From a virus: a stretch of 23,097 nucleotides of DNA. A program made the position numbers and the translations under genes. Below are positions 12,927-20,706 of the stretch, piece by piece. The notes beneath the pieces were generated by a model. That model saw only the letters and a list, made by a program, of their open reading frames with translations. It had not been told where the DNA came from and did no database searches. How positions within the stretch are numbered: the first letter of the stretch is position 1; the number at the start of each line of letters is the position of its first letter. The stretch spans positions 1 through 23,097 of IMG/VR virus record IMGVR_UViG_3300027833_000228. One strand, given 5' to 3'.

Positions 12927-13460
12927 TTAGGTTGTAGGAATTCCAGTAGTACCTTCTACTCTCCAGAAGTCATAACTGAAGTTGACCGTAAATTCTTCGA
13001 TCTGATCAGTTGTGCCCCAGTCCATAGTAATCTGGTCTACTGTAGTAGGATACATTCCTTCAAAGACGTAAGTTCTTATTGCGTCTCCATCTTTACTATA
13101 TTGTGTTATAATACCGTTAGATTTGTAATCTTGTGGTAATGCACGTAAGTTGCTATCGTGTGTATTAATAGCATTCATCCACGCTTCCATACCATTTCTG
13201 ACTACGAAATCCTCGTCGTTAATACAAGTTACTGTCCAATCTGCAAATGTTCTATCACCTGCATACTTAATCTGTCTTCCGAAGTAGTTAGCATTAAAAG
13301 TACCAACAGTAGAGGCTGGTAAACCAGCCGCACGTACCATAAATGGAACTTTAAAATCTGCTTCAGGAGCAACAGGGTTAAGAATTTGAACTTGGAACAG
13401 ACTTGGACGGGCACCGCCACCAGTTAACTGTGACTTAAATTCGTTAATGTTAAATGCCAT
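12927..13460 (-). CDS. 19: Tail tube protein gp19
   Basis: Product of 177 residues; T4 gp19 is 163. It forms stacked hexamers of the inner tail tube. The sequence begins MAFNINEFKSQLTGGGARPSL-type residues and contains FMVRAAGLPASTVG, FGRQIKYAGDRTF, VTCINDEDFVVRNGMEAWMN and MYPTTVDQITMDW, all typical of the T4 tube family. It has a strong AAAGGAG SD. An AATAAATA element lies 22 bases upstream. The neighbours gp18 and gp20 keep T4 order. Confidence 0.96.
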   Translation of the reverse strand: MAFNINEFKSQLTGGGARPSLFQVQILNPVAPEADFKVPFMVRAAGLPASTVGTFNANYFGRQIKYAGDRTFADWTVTCINDEDFVVRNGMEAWMNAINTHDSNLRALPQDYKSNGIITQYSKDGDAIRTYVFEGMYPTTVDQITMDWGTTDQIEEFTVNFSYDFWRVEGTTGIPTT

Positions 13461-13481
13461 GTTCGTATTCTCCTTTTATAT

Positions 13482-13489
13482 TATTTATT
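13482..13489 (-). promoter_or_regulatory. Late-promoter-like AATAAATA upstream of gp19
   Basis: AATAAATA on the minus strand, 22 bases before ATG 13460 and overlapping the gp18 stop codon. The spacing to the start is the same as for the exact element at gp21, which supports function despite the one-base difference. Confidence 0.45.
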
Positions 13490-15410
13490 AACCGATTGAG
13501 CCGACAATTTCTTCAAACTCAATCCCACTTCGTGTTGCCACAAAGGTTAATTCAATAACGTTAATTGAACGGGCCGGTTTAATAAAGATATTAGCTTTAA
13601 ATTTACCTTGATCAATTACCGCAGGAGTATTAACAGTAGCGTCAGCAATAACTCTAAAGTCAATTATACCTCTTCGTCCTTGAATTTCTCTTAGGAAAGG
13701 TTCAACGATATTCTTAAACTGTGTTTGAGAAAATTCGTCGTTTAATTCAAACAAGAATGTCTGAGCCGCATTAGCAATCGCCTTTTCAACCGAGATAAAC
13801 AGTCTTCGTACATTTAATCTGTCAAATGCTGAAGTTAAACCAAGTCCTGTTTTATCACCAAATAGTACAATTCCTTGACCTACTTGACTCATTACTGGGT
13901 TAATATCTTTGCTGTAGAGTTGATCTCTATGAGCTTTATTAGGATTAAACGCAAGTTTAACAACATTCTTGATTACGCCCTTACGGAAACCAGCTGGAGA
14001 TTCAAAAGGTTCAACTCTTGAAGCTAGACCAGCAGTATCACCATTCAGTGGTACCCAACGATAAAAATCATTATACTTATCGTATCTGTACTTGTATCCA
14101 GAATCCATAAACCAGTATGAGCTATTCTGAAGCGTATTTCTATATGCAATTGTTTTAGTAAGTTTTGCGTTTGTTTTATTTTCGTCTACTACTGCTTCTT
14201 TAGAAGGTGATAGGAATGCAACACAATCTTTTCTATAATCTGAGATATTAGAAATGATATAGTTAGCAAGGTTACCTGAGTTGTCACCTTTACCTTGAAG
14301 AATGAATGAAACATCAATTTCATTTGATGATTTAAACAAGTCGTAACCAGCAGCCTTCATACCAAGTGTTGCTGTTGATTCAGTACTACCTGCAGTACCG
14401 TATGCTAAACTCTCGTATGTGCTGTAATTAGTATTTGCGCTAAAGACTCCTGTATTAGCAACTTTAACCCAACTTGATTTAGCGGTAATAACATTATTGA
14501 AGTAATTTGTTGATCCATCAGGCAGTTGAGCAGCTGTATTTGCTGATACATCTTCATAAAGCTCTAGTATAGTACCTGCATCACCAGTAATACCTCCATC
14601 TTCATCTTTAACTAAGATGTGATAGTTACCAGTTTGTGGTGCTTTCTGGAATGAGCTGTGGTTTTTCCACTTACGTTTCAAACTTAACGTATCTAAAGCG
14701 TCTGCTGCAAGCTTGTATGTTCCGCCTAAAGAGACTGTGTATTCGTGAGATACAATCAATGAGCTGTTAGCTGTTTCAGTTCCAGCGGCCGCTAATGTCT
14801 TCTCAACAAATGCAGTTACTGGAATATCTTGATACCCAACAGATTCGTTACCGATTTCAATAACATCGCCAGCAACGAAGGAAGTATTTGAAATAGCGTT
14901 ACCTGGCAGCACTTCAAATACAACTGTATTTGCATTAAAGGCAAGTGTTTGGTTCAACGCTGTATTACCAGTTAATTTTGATGTAGGGATATCGCTGATT
15001 GCCATTACATCGTTTTCAAACGCAGTACTATGCACATATGATACTTCTAATGAATTACCCAGATCTCCTGGATATAAAGCCTCGAATGCACCACTTGTCC
15101 AAAGTGATGAATTTGCGTTTGATCTATCATCAGACGATGCTGTATTTGCACCGTTATCTATACGAGCTACGTAAAGAGCGTTTGAGTATGAAAGGTAGTC
15201 TGCTGCAACAAAGAATGTTTCATAGTTATCGTTATTTGGTTCGCCAAAACGGTTTACTAATTCATTCTCTGAAGAAACTAGTACTGTTTCACCGACCGGA
15301 CCCCATCTAAAAACACCTGCAATTGCAGCTGGTGGCGTTGCGATGGCCGGTACCGCGGCTGACGCGTCCACTTCGCGAACGATTACCGAAGGACTTACGG
15401 AAAAAGCCAT
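13488..15410 (-). CDS. 18: Contractile tail sheath protein gp18
   Basis: Product of 640 residues; T4 gp18 is 659. It forms the contractile sheath. The N-terminus (SPSVIVREVDASAAVPAIATPPAAIAGVFRWGPVGE) and the C-terminal half are typical: KDCVAFLSPSKEAVV, ALNGDTAGLASRVEP-like LNGDTAGLASRVEPFESPAG (about 458-478), VGQGIVLFGDKT, RLNVRRLFISVEKAI, and GRRGIIDFRVIADATVNTP. Residues about 120-350 are the variable surface domains, rich in Asn, Thr and Ser. It has a strong SD AAAGGAGAAAT and a perfect TATAAATA 62 bases upstream. It lies between gp17 and gp19 as in T4. Confidence 0.97.
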   Translation of the reverse strand: MAFSVSPSVIVREVDASAAVPAIATPPAAIAGVFRWGPVGETVLVSSENELVNRFGEPNNDNYETFFVAADYLSYSNALYVARIDNGANTASSDDRSNANSSLWTSGAFEALYPGDLGNSLEVSYVHSTAFENDVMAISDIPTSKLTGNTALNQTLAFNANTVVFEVLPGNAISNTSFVAGDVIEIGNESVGYQDIPVTAFVEKTLAAAGTETANSSLIVSHEYTVSLGGTYKLAADALDTLSLKRKWKNHSSFQKAPQTGNYHILVKDEDGGITGDAGTILELYEDVSANTAAQLPDGSTNYFNNVITAKSSWVKVANTGVFSANTNYSTYESLAYGTAGSTESTATLGMKAAGYDLFKSSNEIDVSFILQGKGDNSGNLANYIISNISDYRKDCVAFLSPSKEAVVDENKTNAKLTKTIAYRNTLQNSSYWFMDSGYKYRYDKYNDFYRWVPLNGDTAGLASRVEPFESPAGFRKGVIKNVVKLAFNPNKAHRDQLYSKDINPVMSQVGQGIVLFGDKTGLGLTSAFDRLNVRRLFISVEKAIANAAQTFLFELNDEFSQTQFKNIVEPFLREIQGRRGIIDFRVIADATVNTPAVIDQGKFKANIFIKPARSINVIELTFVATRSGIEFEEIVGSIG

Positions 15411-15471
15411 ATTATTTCTCCTTTAATATTATCTATTTAAAACTTTTGTCTAAAATTAGTTATCACAGTTC

Positions 15472-15479
15472 TATTTATA
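15472..15479 (-). promoter_or_regulatory. T4-type late promoter TATAAATA upstream of gp18
   Basis: An exact TATAAATA on the minus strand in the 94-bp gap between gp17 and gp18, 62 bases before ATG 15410. It would give separate high late expression of sheath, tube and portal genes. Confidence 0.7.
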
Positions 15480-15504
15480 AAAACAGAAAGCTTGTAAACG
15501 GGTG

Positions 15505-17112
15505 TCAAATTTGCCATGACTCTCTAGCAAAACCATAACCATCATCTTCAACAACATCACCACCATCATCTATAAATCCAAATGGTAATAAATCTTGTTC
15601 GATTTGTTCTTCCGTCTTTTGTCTTAAGCGCATCATAGTGTTAATATCAGTAAGATCTTTAAAGAATCCCTGGTCTGTTAACCACGAAAAGATAACTAAA
15701 TTCATTACCAAATCGTCGTGTGCACCAGATTCCGCTTCGTATGATGATCCTCTTTTTGAAAAACGCGATAACTCTTGTATTGTGTTATAATCCTGTAAAA
15801 TTAACTGATTTTGTTCAATCAGCATTTTTAATATAGAACAACCGATACTTTTAACACTTTTTGTTGTTCTTATTCCATTATCTGTTCTTTTACCAAACCC
15901 GCTTGAAATCCTTTTACCAGATCTTCCTGCGTTTTCAGTAAACAACAGATTTTCATAACCATAGTCCATTAAGAGCACATCTGATACTTGTTCACCGATA
16001 TCATTGATTTCGATAAGTACCGCGCCCTCATTGTACATTAATCCTATTCTATATATAATTGCCGCGAAATCCACTGGTGAGACAGTGTTGTCTCTAAAAG
16101 TGCAGACTTGCTTATAAGGCATAGTTGTTATATCTATTACATTAAACGTACTATAATCTAATCCTTTACCACGAGATACGTCAACTGTTATTACATACGT
16201 ATGATTTTCTAAAGCTACTTCGTATTGTGTTAAGAATTCTCTTTCTTGTATTGGCCGTGAATAAGCTAATTCTTTTAATTTAGAACCATCAATGAGTGTT
16301 CCTGAACTACCTAAAAATTCACAACAATATTCTTGTTTAAACTTTTGTTCGTCATGATCTAAAGCTTCGAGCGTTTCGGCTTTCCATTTTTCATCTCTAC
16401 CTGGTACATCGTTCCACATTACTTTAGTAAACTCGTAACCATTAGTACCTTCTTCAGCACCTTTACAAGTTTTCCAAAAATGATTTAAGCCGTTGGGGGT
16501 GGAGGTCATTAATAGTTTGGTAGATTCACCAGATGAAATAGTAGGATATACAGAAGCGAAAAACTCATCGTAACCTTCAATGAATGCAACCTCATCTAGA
16601 TATAGGAAATTTACAGACTTACCACGAATAGCGCTTGAAGATGTTGTTCCTGCTAATACTTGACAGCCATTCTCTAGTGCTATATTACCCTTATTCCACT
16701 CTTCGATACCTTGTTGTAGCCATTTCGGTAACGCTTCATATGCTAACTTGAGCCTACCCATAACTTCTCTAGAAGCATCTCCTTTGTTAGCAAGGATAGC
16801 AACAGTCTTAAATTCGTTAAACAATATGTAATGTAATATAACAGCAACAGCAGTAGTTGTTTTACCAGACTGACGAGCCGTTAAAACACAAGCACGTCGA
16901 TTTGCAAAGATTTTATTGCAAATTTCTTTTTGATAATCATACATGTCAAATGGTACTAAGCCTCTATCAACGTGCACAATCTTAATATAACTTTTTGCAA
17001 AGTATATGGGATCCTTAGCACATTTCATAAATTCTTTTATTTGTTCAGGCGTATACTCTATAGCTTCAGCTGATCGCTTGAGATATGAGTTTCCTAAATA
17101 TCCATTACTCAT
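15505..17112 (-). CDS. 17: Terminase large subunit gp17
   Basis: Product of 535 residues; T4 gp17 is 610. It is the DNA-packaging ATPase and headful nuclease docked on the portal. Motifs: Walker A ARQSGKTT (residues 79-86), Walker B FLYLDE (169-174), coupling motif TSTPNG (203-208). The nuclease domain has VDVSRGKGLDYS with Asp311, a second acidic site EINDIG (368-373), and AHDDLVMNL near residue 470. The start ATG overlaps the gp16 stop in an ATGA junction, giving coupled subunit synthesis. No intein or frameshift is seen. Confidence 0.97.
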   Translation of the reverse strand: MSNGYLGNSYLKRSAEAIEYTPEQIKEFMKCAKDPIYFAKSYIKIVHVDRGLVPFDMYDYQKEICNKIFANRRACVLTARQSGKTTTAVAVILHYILFNEFKTVAILANKGDASREVMGRLKLAYEALPKWLQQGIEEWNKGNIALENGCQVLAGTTSSSAIRGKSVNFLYLDEVAFIEGYDEFFASVYPTISSGESTKLLMTSTPNGLNHFWKTCKGAEEGTNGYEFTKVMWNDVPGRDEKWKAETLEALDHDEQKFKQEYCCEFLGSSGTLIDGSKLKELAYSRPIQEREFLTQYEVALENHTYVITVDVSRGKGLDYSTFNVIDITTMPYKQVCTFRDNTVSPVDFAAIIYRIGLMYNEGAVLIEINDIGEQVSDVLLMDYGYENLLFTENAGRSGKRISSGFGKRTDNGIRTTKSVKSIGCSILKMLIEQNQLILQDYNTIQELSRFSKRGSSYEAESGAHDDLVMNLVIFSWLTDQGFFKDLTDINTMMRLRQKTEEQIEQDLLPFGFIDDGGDVVEDDGYGFARESWQI

Positions 17113-17615
17113 GTTTTATCTTGTTCGCCATTTATCATTTTAAGTAAGTCGGCAGTAGATAATATTAAATTATTATTAGTAACTTCAGTTTTAGAAGGAT
17201 TTGCTTCTTCTTTAGCATATCTTTTCTTTGTTGACATTTCAACATAATCTTTGTTAGCGTCAAGTAGTGTTTTCATTAAAGTAGATACAACTTCAAAGGC
17301 TCTTGGTGACTCAGACTGCTTTGCAATCTCAACCATTTCTTTGATTGACTCATCACCCAAGTTAATAATATTCTCAATATTTTCTTTGGCTAACTCAATA
17401 TCTTTTAGATTCTCATCAGCCTGGCTATCTACAACTGCGAGAGGTTGTACTACACCTTCTACAGGTAAGTTATCAACTTCCTCGTCTTCAGCAATAACAA
17501 TAGGAAGAACTTCAGGATCATTCTCTCTGACTCCATCTAATATTGCTTGTTTTCTCTCGTCAGCGTCTTCTAGCGATCGCATATTAAGAACCTCAGCTAT
17601 TTTATCTTGTTTCAT
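17109..17615 (-). CDS. 16: Terminase small subunit gp16
   Basis: Product of 168 residues; T4 gp16 is 164. It recognises DNA and regulates the large subunit. The N-terminal half is acidic and variable. Residues about 95-125 (MVEIAKQSESPRAFEVVSTLMKTLLDANKDYVE) match the conserved central helices of T4-type gp16, and the C-terminal part is short and polar. The stop overlaps the gp17 start (ATGA). The start has no close SD: the nearest AGAAGG is about 13 bases away, inside the possible 30-residue reading frame upstream. Confidence 0.9.
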   Translation of the reverse strand: MKQDKIAEVLNMRSLEDADERKQAILDGVRENDPEVLPIVIAEDEEVDNLPVEGVVQPLAVVDSQADENLKDIELAKENIENIINLGDESIKEMVEIAKQSESPRAFEVVSTLMKTLLDANKDYVEMSTKKRYAKEEANPSKTEVTNNNLILSTADLLKMINGEQDKT

Positions 17616-17622
17616 TACTTAT

Positions 17623-17715
17623 TTATGACCTTCTCTGACCTGTAAATATTAGCCACCATTTAAACCATCTGCGGCCTTCACCATAAGCTGCTGATCTTAG
17701 TCTGTCGTATTTCAT
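17623..17715 (-). CDS. Possible 30-residue basic, Trp-rich peptide
   Basis: The frame begins at ATG 17715 in an ATGA overlap with the stop of the cytidylyltransferase-like gene and ends at TAA 17623-17625, seven bases before gp16. The product starts MKYDRLRSAAYGEGRRWFKWW and continues LIFTGQRRS. It carries eight Lys/Arg, three Trp, and the cluster RRWFKWWLIF, which could sit at a membrane or bind nucleic acid. It fills exactly the gap between the two genes and would be translated by coupling. Length is too short for statistical proof. Confidence 0.4.
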   Translation of the reverse strand: MKYDRLRSAAYGEGRRWFKWWLIFTGQRRS

Positions 17716-18125
17716 TTAAGGGCGCAAGCTTTTCTTAGCCCAGAAGTACTAAACCTGTGATCTCTTTTATTAAAATATAGTTCAATATCACGTTTTCGAC
17801 AAATATCTTTACCAGTAAACTCTTTATCTCTATATTCATCACCTAAAATACGAACATCAATATGATACAATTCTAATATATCTTCGAGATCTTGTTCTGT
17901 GTTATAAGGTATAATCTCATCAACATATGATATTGCCTTGAGTTGTGTATATCTTTCAACAATTGTTTGTATAGGCGGGTTTTTGTCTTTTGGTCTATCT
18001 CTAGCAGGATCCATTTGTAATCCTACCATTAAATAGTCGCATTGCGCTTTTGCATCTCTTAACATTTGCACGTGTCCTGCATGTAACAAATCAAACGCGC
18101 TACATGTAAATCCAATTCTACTCAT
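17712..18125 (-). CDS. Cytidylyltransferase-like (TagD-type) nucleotidyltransferase
   Basis: Product of 137 residues, close to the 130-residue glycerol-3-phosphate cytidylyltransferases. It has the HxGH nucleotidyltransferase motif in GFTCSAFDLLHAGHVQML (HAGH at 15-18), a basic-proline loop RPKDKNPP (44-51), ERYTQLKAISYVDEIIP, VRILGDEY (91-98) and RFSTSGLR (124-131), the counterpart of the ISTTxLR signature. Family enzymes join CTP or ATP to phosphorylated alcohols or sugars; the substrate here is unknown. Such genes recur in T4-like marine phages near the terminase, from memory. It interrupts the late block between gp15 and gp16 and has its own consensus sigma70 promoter, so it is probably expressed early. 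A possible 30-residue gene overlaps its stop. Confidence 0.88.
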   Translation of the reverse strand: MSRIGFTCSAFDLLHAGHVQMLRDAKAQCDYLMVGLQMDPARDRPKDKNPPIQTIVERYTQLKAISYVDEIIPYNTEQDLEDILELYHIDVRILGDEYRDKEFTGKDICRKRDIELYFNKRDHRFSTSGLRKACALK

Positions 18126-18158
18126 AATATCTCCGTCATCTTATAGATCTAATTATAT

Positions 18159-18187
18159 ATTATAACACACTTTGGTGCAAATGTCAA
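18159..18187 (-). promoter_or_regulatory. Consensus sigma70 promoter for the cytidylyltransferase-like gene
   Basis: The minus strand reads TTGACA (18182-18187), a 17 bp spacer and TATAAT (18159-18164), with TG one base before the -10. It has the same architecture as P1-P4 although its spacer is different. It lies between the gp15 stop and ATG 18125. A host-polymerase promoter inside the late structural block is unusual. Confidence 0.9.
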
Positions 18188-18190
18188 CCC

Positions 18191-19009
18191 CTAAGATGAA
18201 GGTGCAGTATTTGCAGTTTTAGATGCGTAATCCCAGTCATCATCATAATCTATTAAACTGTAATCAACAGACAGATCTTGGTCTGTGGTAGCAACATTAT
18301 TAGCATTCATACCAGGCTGTAAGGTATAAAACTCTTCTGGGGCAGTATTACTTGTTGAGTCTGTAGCATATCGTATATCAACAAACTTAATAACTTTACT
18401 TGATTTCTCAGGTCCGAAGTACCATGTTTTCATAGTAAAGTTAAGTGTATACACTATTGCTCTTCGTTCGTCAAAACTTCCTTCGTATACTTCATCCATC
18501 GAAACACCATTTAATATCAAAGGGATATCAATTGGTTCTAAACCAGTCATAAGTCTTACTGTTCGGGTGTAGTCTGGATTAAAGAATGGAATGATCTGTT
18601 CTAACAACTTAACTGCGTCTTCTTGGTATTTAGTCATAATAAACAGTTGGAAATCTAAGTTATATGGAACACCAGCATAAACAAACTTACGGCCGCCTAG
18701 CGTATCATCAACTACTGTTTTTCGTATTTTGGTAACAGGAGCAATTTTACGTTCTGAATCATATGTCATATTAGTCATTTCAAACGACATACGAGGTAGA
18801 GTGATTGCGGCTTTTGCTTTGAAGTCTGGATTTTGATCTAATCTTGATAATATCTTTTGATATGGTGCGTAAGAGATTGGCACAATCATTGATTGCTGTG
18901 TTACTCCACCATTATCAACTCTCTGAACTTGTAGTTGATTAAAGTATGTACCAAAAAGGGCTACATATTTGCGTGTTGTATTATTGTAGAAATAGTTAGC
19001 TATGGCCAT
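18191..19009 (-). CDS. 15: Tail completion / sheath terminator protein gp15
   Basis: Product of 272 residues, exactly the T4 gp15 length. In T4, gp15 caps the sheath and joins tail to neck. Family-like segments are NYFYNNTTRKYVALFGTYF (5-23), PISYAPYQKILSRLDQNPD (43-61), LPRMSFEMTNMTYDSERK (70-87), YNLDFQLFIMTKYQEDAVKLLEQIIPFFNPDY (about 116-147), and DERRAIVYTLNFTMKTWYFGP. It begins on the TAATG overlap with the gp14 stop. The last codons lie three bases from the -35 box of the promoter for the next gene. Confidence 0.95.
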   Translation of the reverse strand: MAIANYFYNNTTRKYVALFGTYFNQLQVQRVDNGGVTQQSMIVPISYAPYQKILSRLDQNPDFKAKAAITLPRMSFEMTNMTYDSERKIAPVTKIRKTVVDDTLGGRKFVYAGVPYNLDFQLFIMTKYQEDAVKLLEQIIPFFNPDYTRTVRLMTGLEPIDIPLILNGVSMDEVYEGSFDERRAIVYTLNFTMKTWYFGPEKSSKVIKFVDIRYATDSTSNTAPEEFYTLQPGMNANNVATTDQDLSVDYSLIDYDDDWDYASKTANTAPSS

Positions 19010-19698
19010 TAGGTATCACTTATAGTAATGTTTTCTGTAAACGGATCACTTTCAGAAAAGTCGAGAATATTATCGCCTTCTTGTTCGAATGTAAAGTTTC
19101 TTGCAAGAGAATCACTTCCATCAATTTCTGTATTAGCAAGGTCTTGTAAAGTAGTAGTTGATGTAGTGTCAATAGAATCAAAATAGTTATCAATATTTGG
19201 ATGGCCAGTTGAGAATCTTTGATTACTAAATTCAATTAACTCACATCTCATGTCTTGTACTTGTAAAGCGCCGGACTGATAGAATACGCTTTCATGTTCA
19301 ACAAATTTGATTTCAAACATTTTTTCGTTAAGCGGGAAGTATATTAAATCGCCTTCACGAGGTCGTATGATTTCAACAACTTCTCGTGTAACATGTCTTT
19401 CGAATGTTCTATTGGCCACAGTAAATGTAATACTGTCACGGATTTGTAAACCAAATTTAGATAAGAAATCGCCTTCACCTTCAAATCCATCAACGTTTTT
19501 AACATAAGCCTCAAACTGAAACACTTCATCGTATATTGGCAAATCGTCTTCGTTTAAAACATCATCACGGGCGCCTATAGTACGTTTGATGTACATAACA
19601 TCAACACCATACATACGAATGCTCTCAATAACTAAGTCATCAATTAAGCTTTGCTCGTTAAAGTTGTCGTAGTTTCTAAAGAATACATTGGTTGCCAT
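19009..19698 (-). CDS. 14: Neck protein gp14
   Basis: Product of 229 residues; T4 gp14 is 256. With gp13 it forms the collar that closes the filled head. Typical parts are FFRNYDNFNEQSLIDDLVIESIRMYGVDVMYIKR (6-39), EDDLPIYDEVFQFEAYVKNVDGFEGEGDFLSKFGLQI (about 50-86), and EGDLIYFPLNEKMFEIKFVEHE (about 113-134). The C-terminal third is Asp/Asn/Ser/Thr-rich. The start follows the gp13 stop by seven bases and the stop overlaps the gp15 start. Confidence 0.94.
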   Translation of the reverse strand: MATNVFFRNYDNFNEQSLIDDLVIESIRMYGVDVMYIKRTIGARDDVLNEDDLPIYDEVFQFEAYVKNVDGFEGEGDFLSKFGLQIRDSITFTVANRTFERHVTREVVEIIRPREGDLIYFPLNEKMFEIKFVEHESVFYQSGALQVQDMRCELIEFSNQRFSTGHPNIDNYFDSIDTTSTTTLQDLANTEIDGSDSLARNFTFEQEGDNILDFSESDPFTENITISDT

Positions 19699-19705
19699 CT
19701 AAACA

Positions 19706-20674
19706 TTATCCAATAAAGTTATAAGTGAGAGGTTGGTAAGAACGAATTGCTTCTTCTTCCATTTTTTCTCGCTCTGCTTTTGCTTCTGAAAGAATCTGTT
19801 CTCCATTAAAAGTAACACCACCAACTAATTGCATTCCGCTAAACTTAGTTAAATTTAAACCCCAATTTTCTCTAACTAAAACAGTTGCATAATTTTGTAA
19901 CCAGCGATCGCCCCAAACGTCTGAATAAGTATCGCCATCAATAACATCATAAGCTTCAATAATAACATACTCGCCAGGAACCATAAAGTCTTTATTAACA
20001 TCAAGGTATAAGCGATTAACATGTTTGTTATAACGAATCATTGGTTTACCTACAAGAATCTCCTGCAGGAATTGTAAGTGGCTCATTGTCATATAATAGT
20101 TTTGAACATTATATCCAGTGATATCTTCAATGTTATTCAGTACAAATTGATATTGAACATTAAATATACCAGAACCAGTTGAAAGATTTGATGTTAATGG
20201 AAAGACACCAGATATACCAAGCAGACCTGTAGGTAGAGTGAGATAACCATTTTCTCTATCACCTTTAGTAATTGTTGTTATAGTAGCAGTTACACCAGAA
20301 TTAGTACCAGTAACAACTTCATTTGCTTGGAATGGTATTAGCTCTTTGTGTGTAAGATTATCATAAACAATATCAGAACCTGCTACTTGATTTTTTGCAA
20401 TTTTAGCTGTTGCACCTGAAGTACTTCCAGTAATAGTTTCACCTATTACAAAGTTAGCAGCTACTGCAGCATTAAGTGTTAATTTACTAGCAGTAATTTG
20501 GTGTTTGAGATACACTTGTTGACTACCATTATAGTGATAGTCTCTCCAAAAAGAAACAGCTTCATCTATACGATCTTCTACTTGCTCATCAGATACATTA
20601 ATCTCAATGACCGGCGCGCCAATTTTTCTAAGAATATAATCTTTGAATAATGATCTTGAATTTGGTATTGCCAT
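19706..20674 (-). CDS. 13: Neck protein gp13 with inserted repeat module
   Basis: Product of 322 residues; T4 gp13 is 309. N-terminal FKDYILRKIGAPVIEINVSDEQVEDRIDEAV and C-terminal MIRYNKHVNRLYLDV, VIIEAYDVIDGDTYSDVWGDRWLQNY, SGMQLVGGVTFNGEQI and SYQPLTYNFIG are typical of gp13 in T4-like marine phages. Between YLKHQIT (55-61) and ENGYLTLP (141-148), which I recall as nearly adjacent in cyanophage gp13, there is a Gly/Thr-rich stretch of about 75 residues. It holds two related repeats: FVIGETITGSTSGATAKI (75-92) and FQANEVVTGTNSGVTATI (115-132). A GATAAATA late-like element lies 25 bases upstream. Confidence 0.95.
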   Translation of the reverse strand: MAIPNSRSLFKDYILRKIGAPVIEINVSDEQVEDRIDEAVSFWRDYHYNGSQQVYLKHQITASKLTLNAAVAANFVIGETITGSTSGATAKIAKNQVAGSDIVYDNLTHKELIPFQANEVVTGTNSGVTATITTITKGDRENGYLTLPTGLLGISGVFPLTSNLSTGSGIFNVQYQFVLNNIEDITGYNVQNYYMTMSHLQFLQEILVGKPMIRYNKHVNRLYLDVNKDFMVPGEYVIIEAYDVIDGDTYSDVWGDRWLQNYATVLVRENWGLNLTKFSGMQLVGGVTFNGEQILSEAKAEREKMEEEAIRSYQPLTYNFIG

Positions 20675-20698
20675 TTCTATATCTCTATTTGTTTATAT

Positions 20699-20706
20699 TA
20701 TTTATC
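20699..20706 (-). promoter_or_regulatory. Late-promoter-like GATAAATA upstream of gp13
   Basis: GATAAATA on the minus strand in the 32-bp gap between the glycine-rich tail-fibre-like gene and gp13, 25 bases before ATG 20674. One base from the T4 consensus and at a spacing similar to gp19 and gp21. Confidence 0.42.

Noticed and set aside
14999-15538. Plus-strand open frames opposite the gp18 start and upstream gap
   Set aside because: Antisense to the well-supported sheath gene, with no SD or promoter.
17620-17627. CATAAATA as a late promoter for gp16
   Set aside because: It ends only five bases before ATG 17615, so the RNA would start inside gp16. It also overlaps the end of the possible 30-residue frame.
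17251-17628. Plus-strand open frame of 125 codons
   Set aside because: Antisense to gp16; Ser-rich mirror composition and no start signal.
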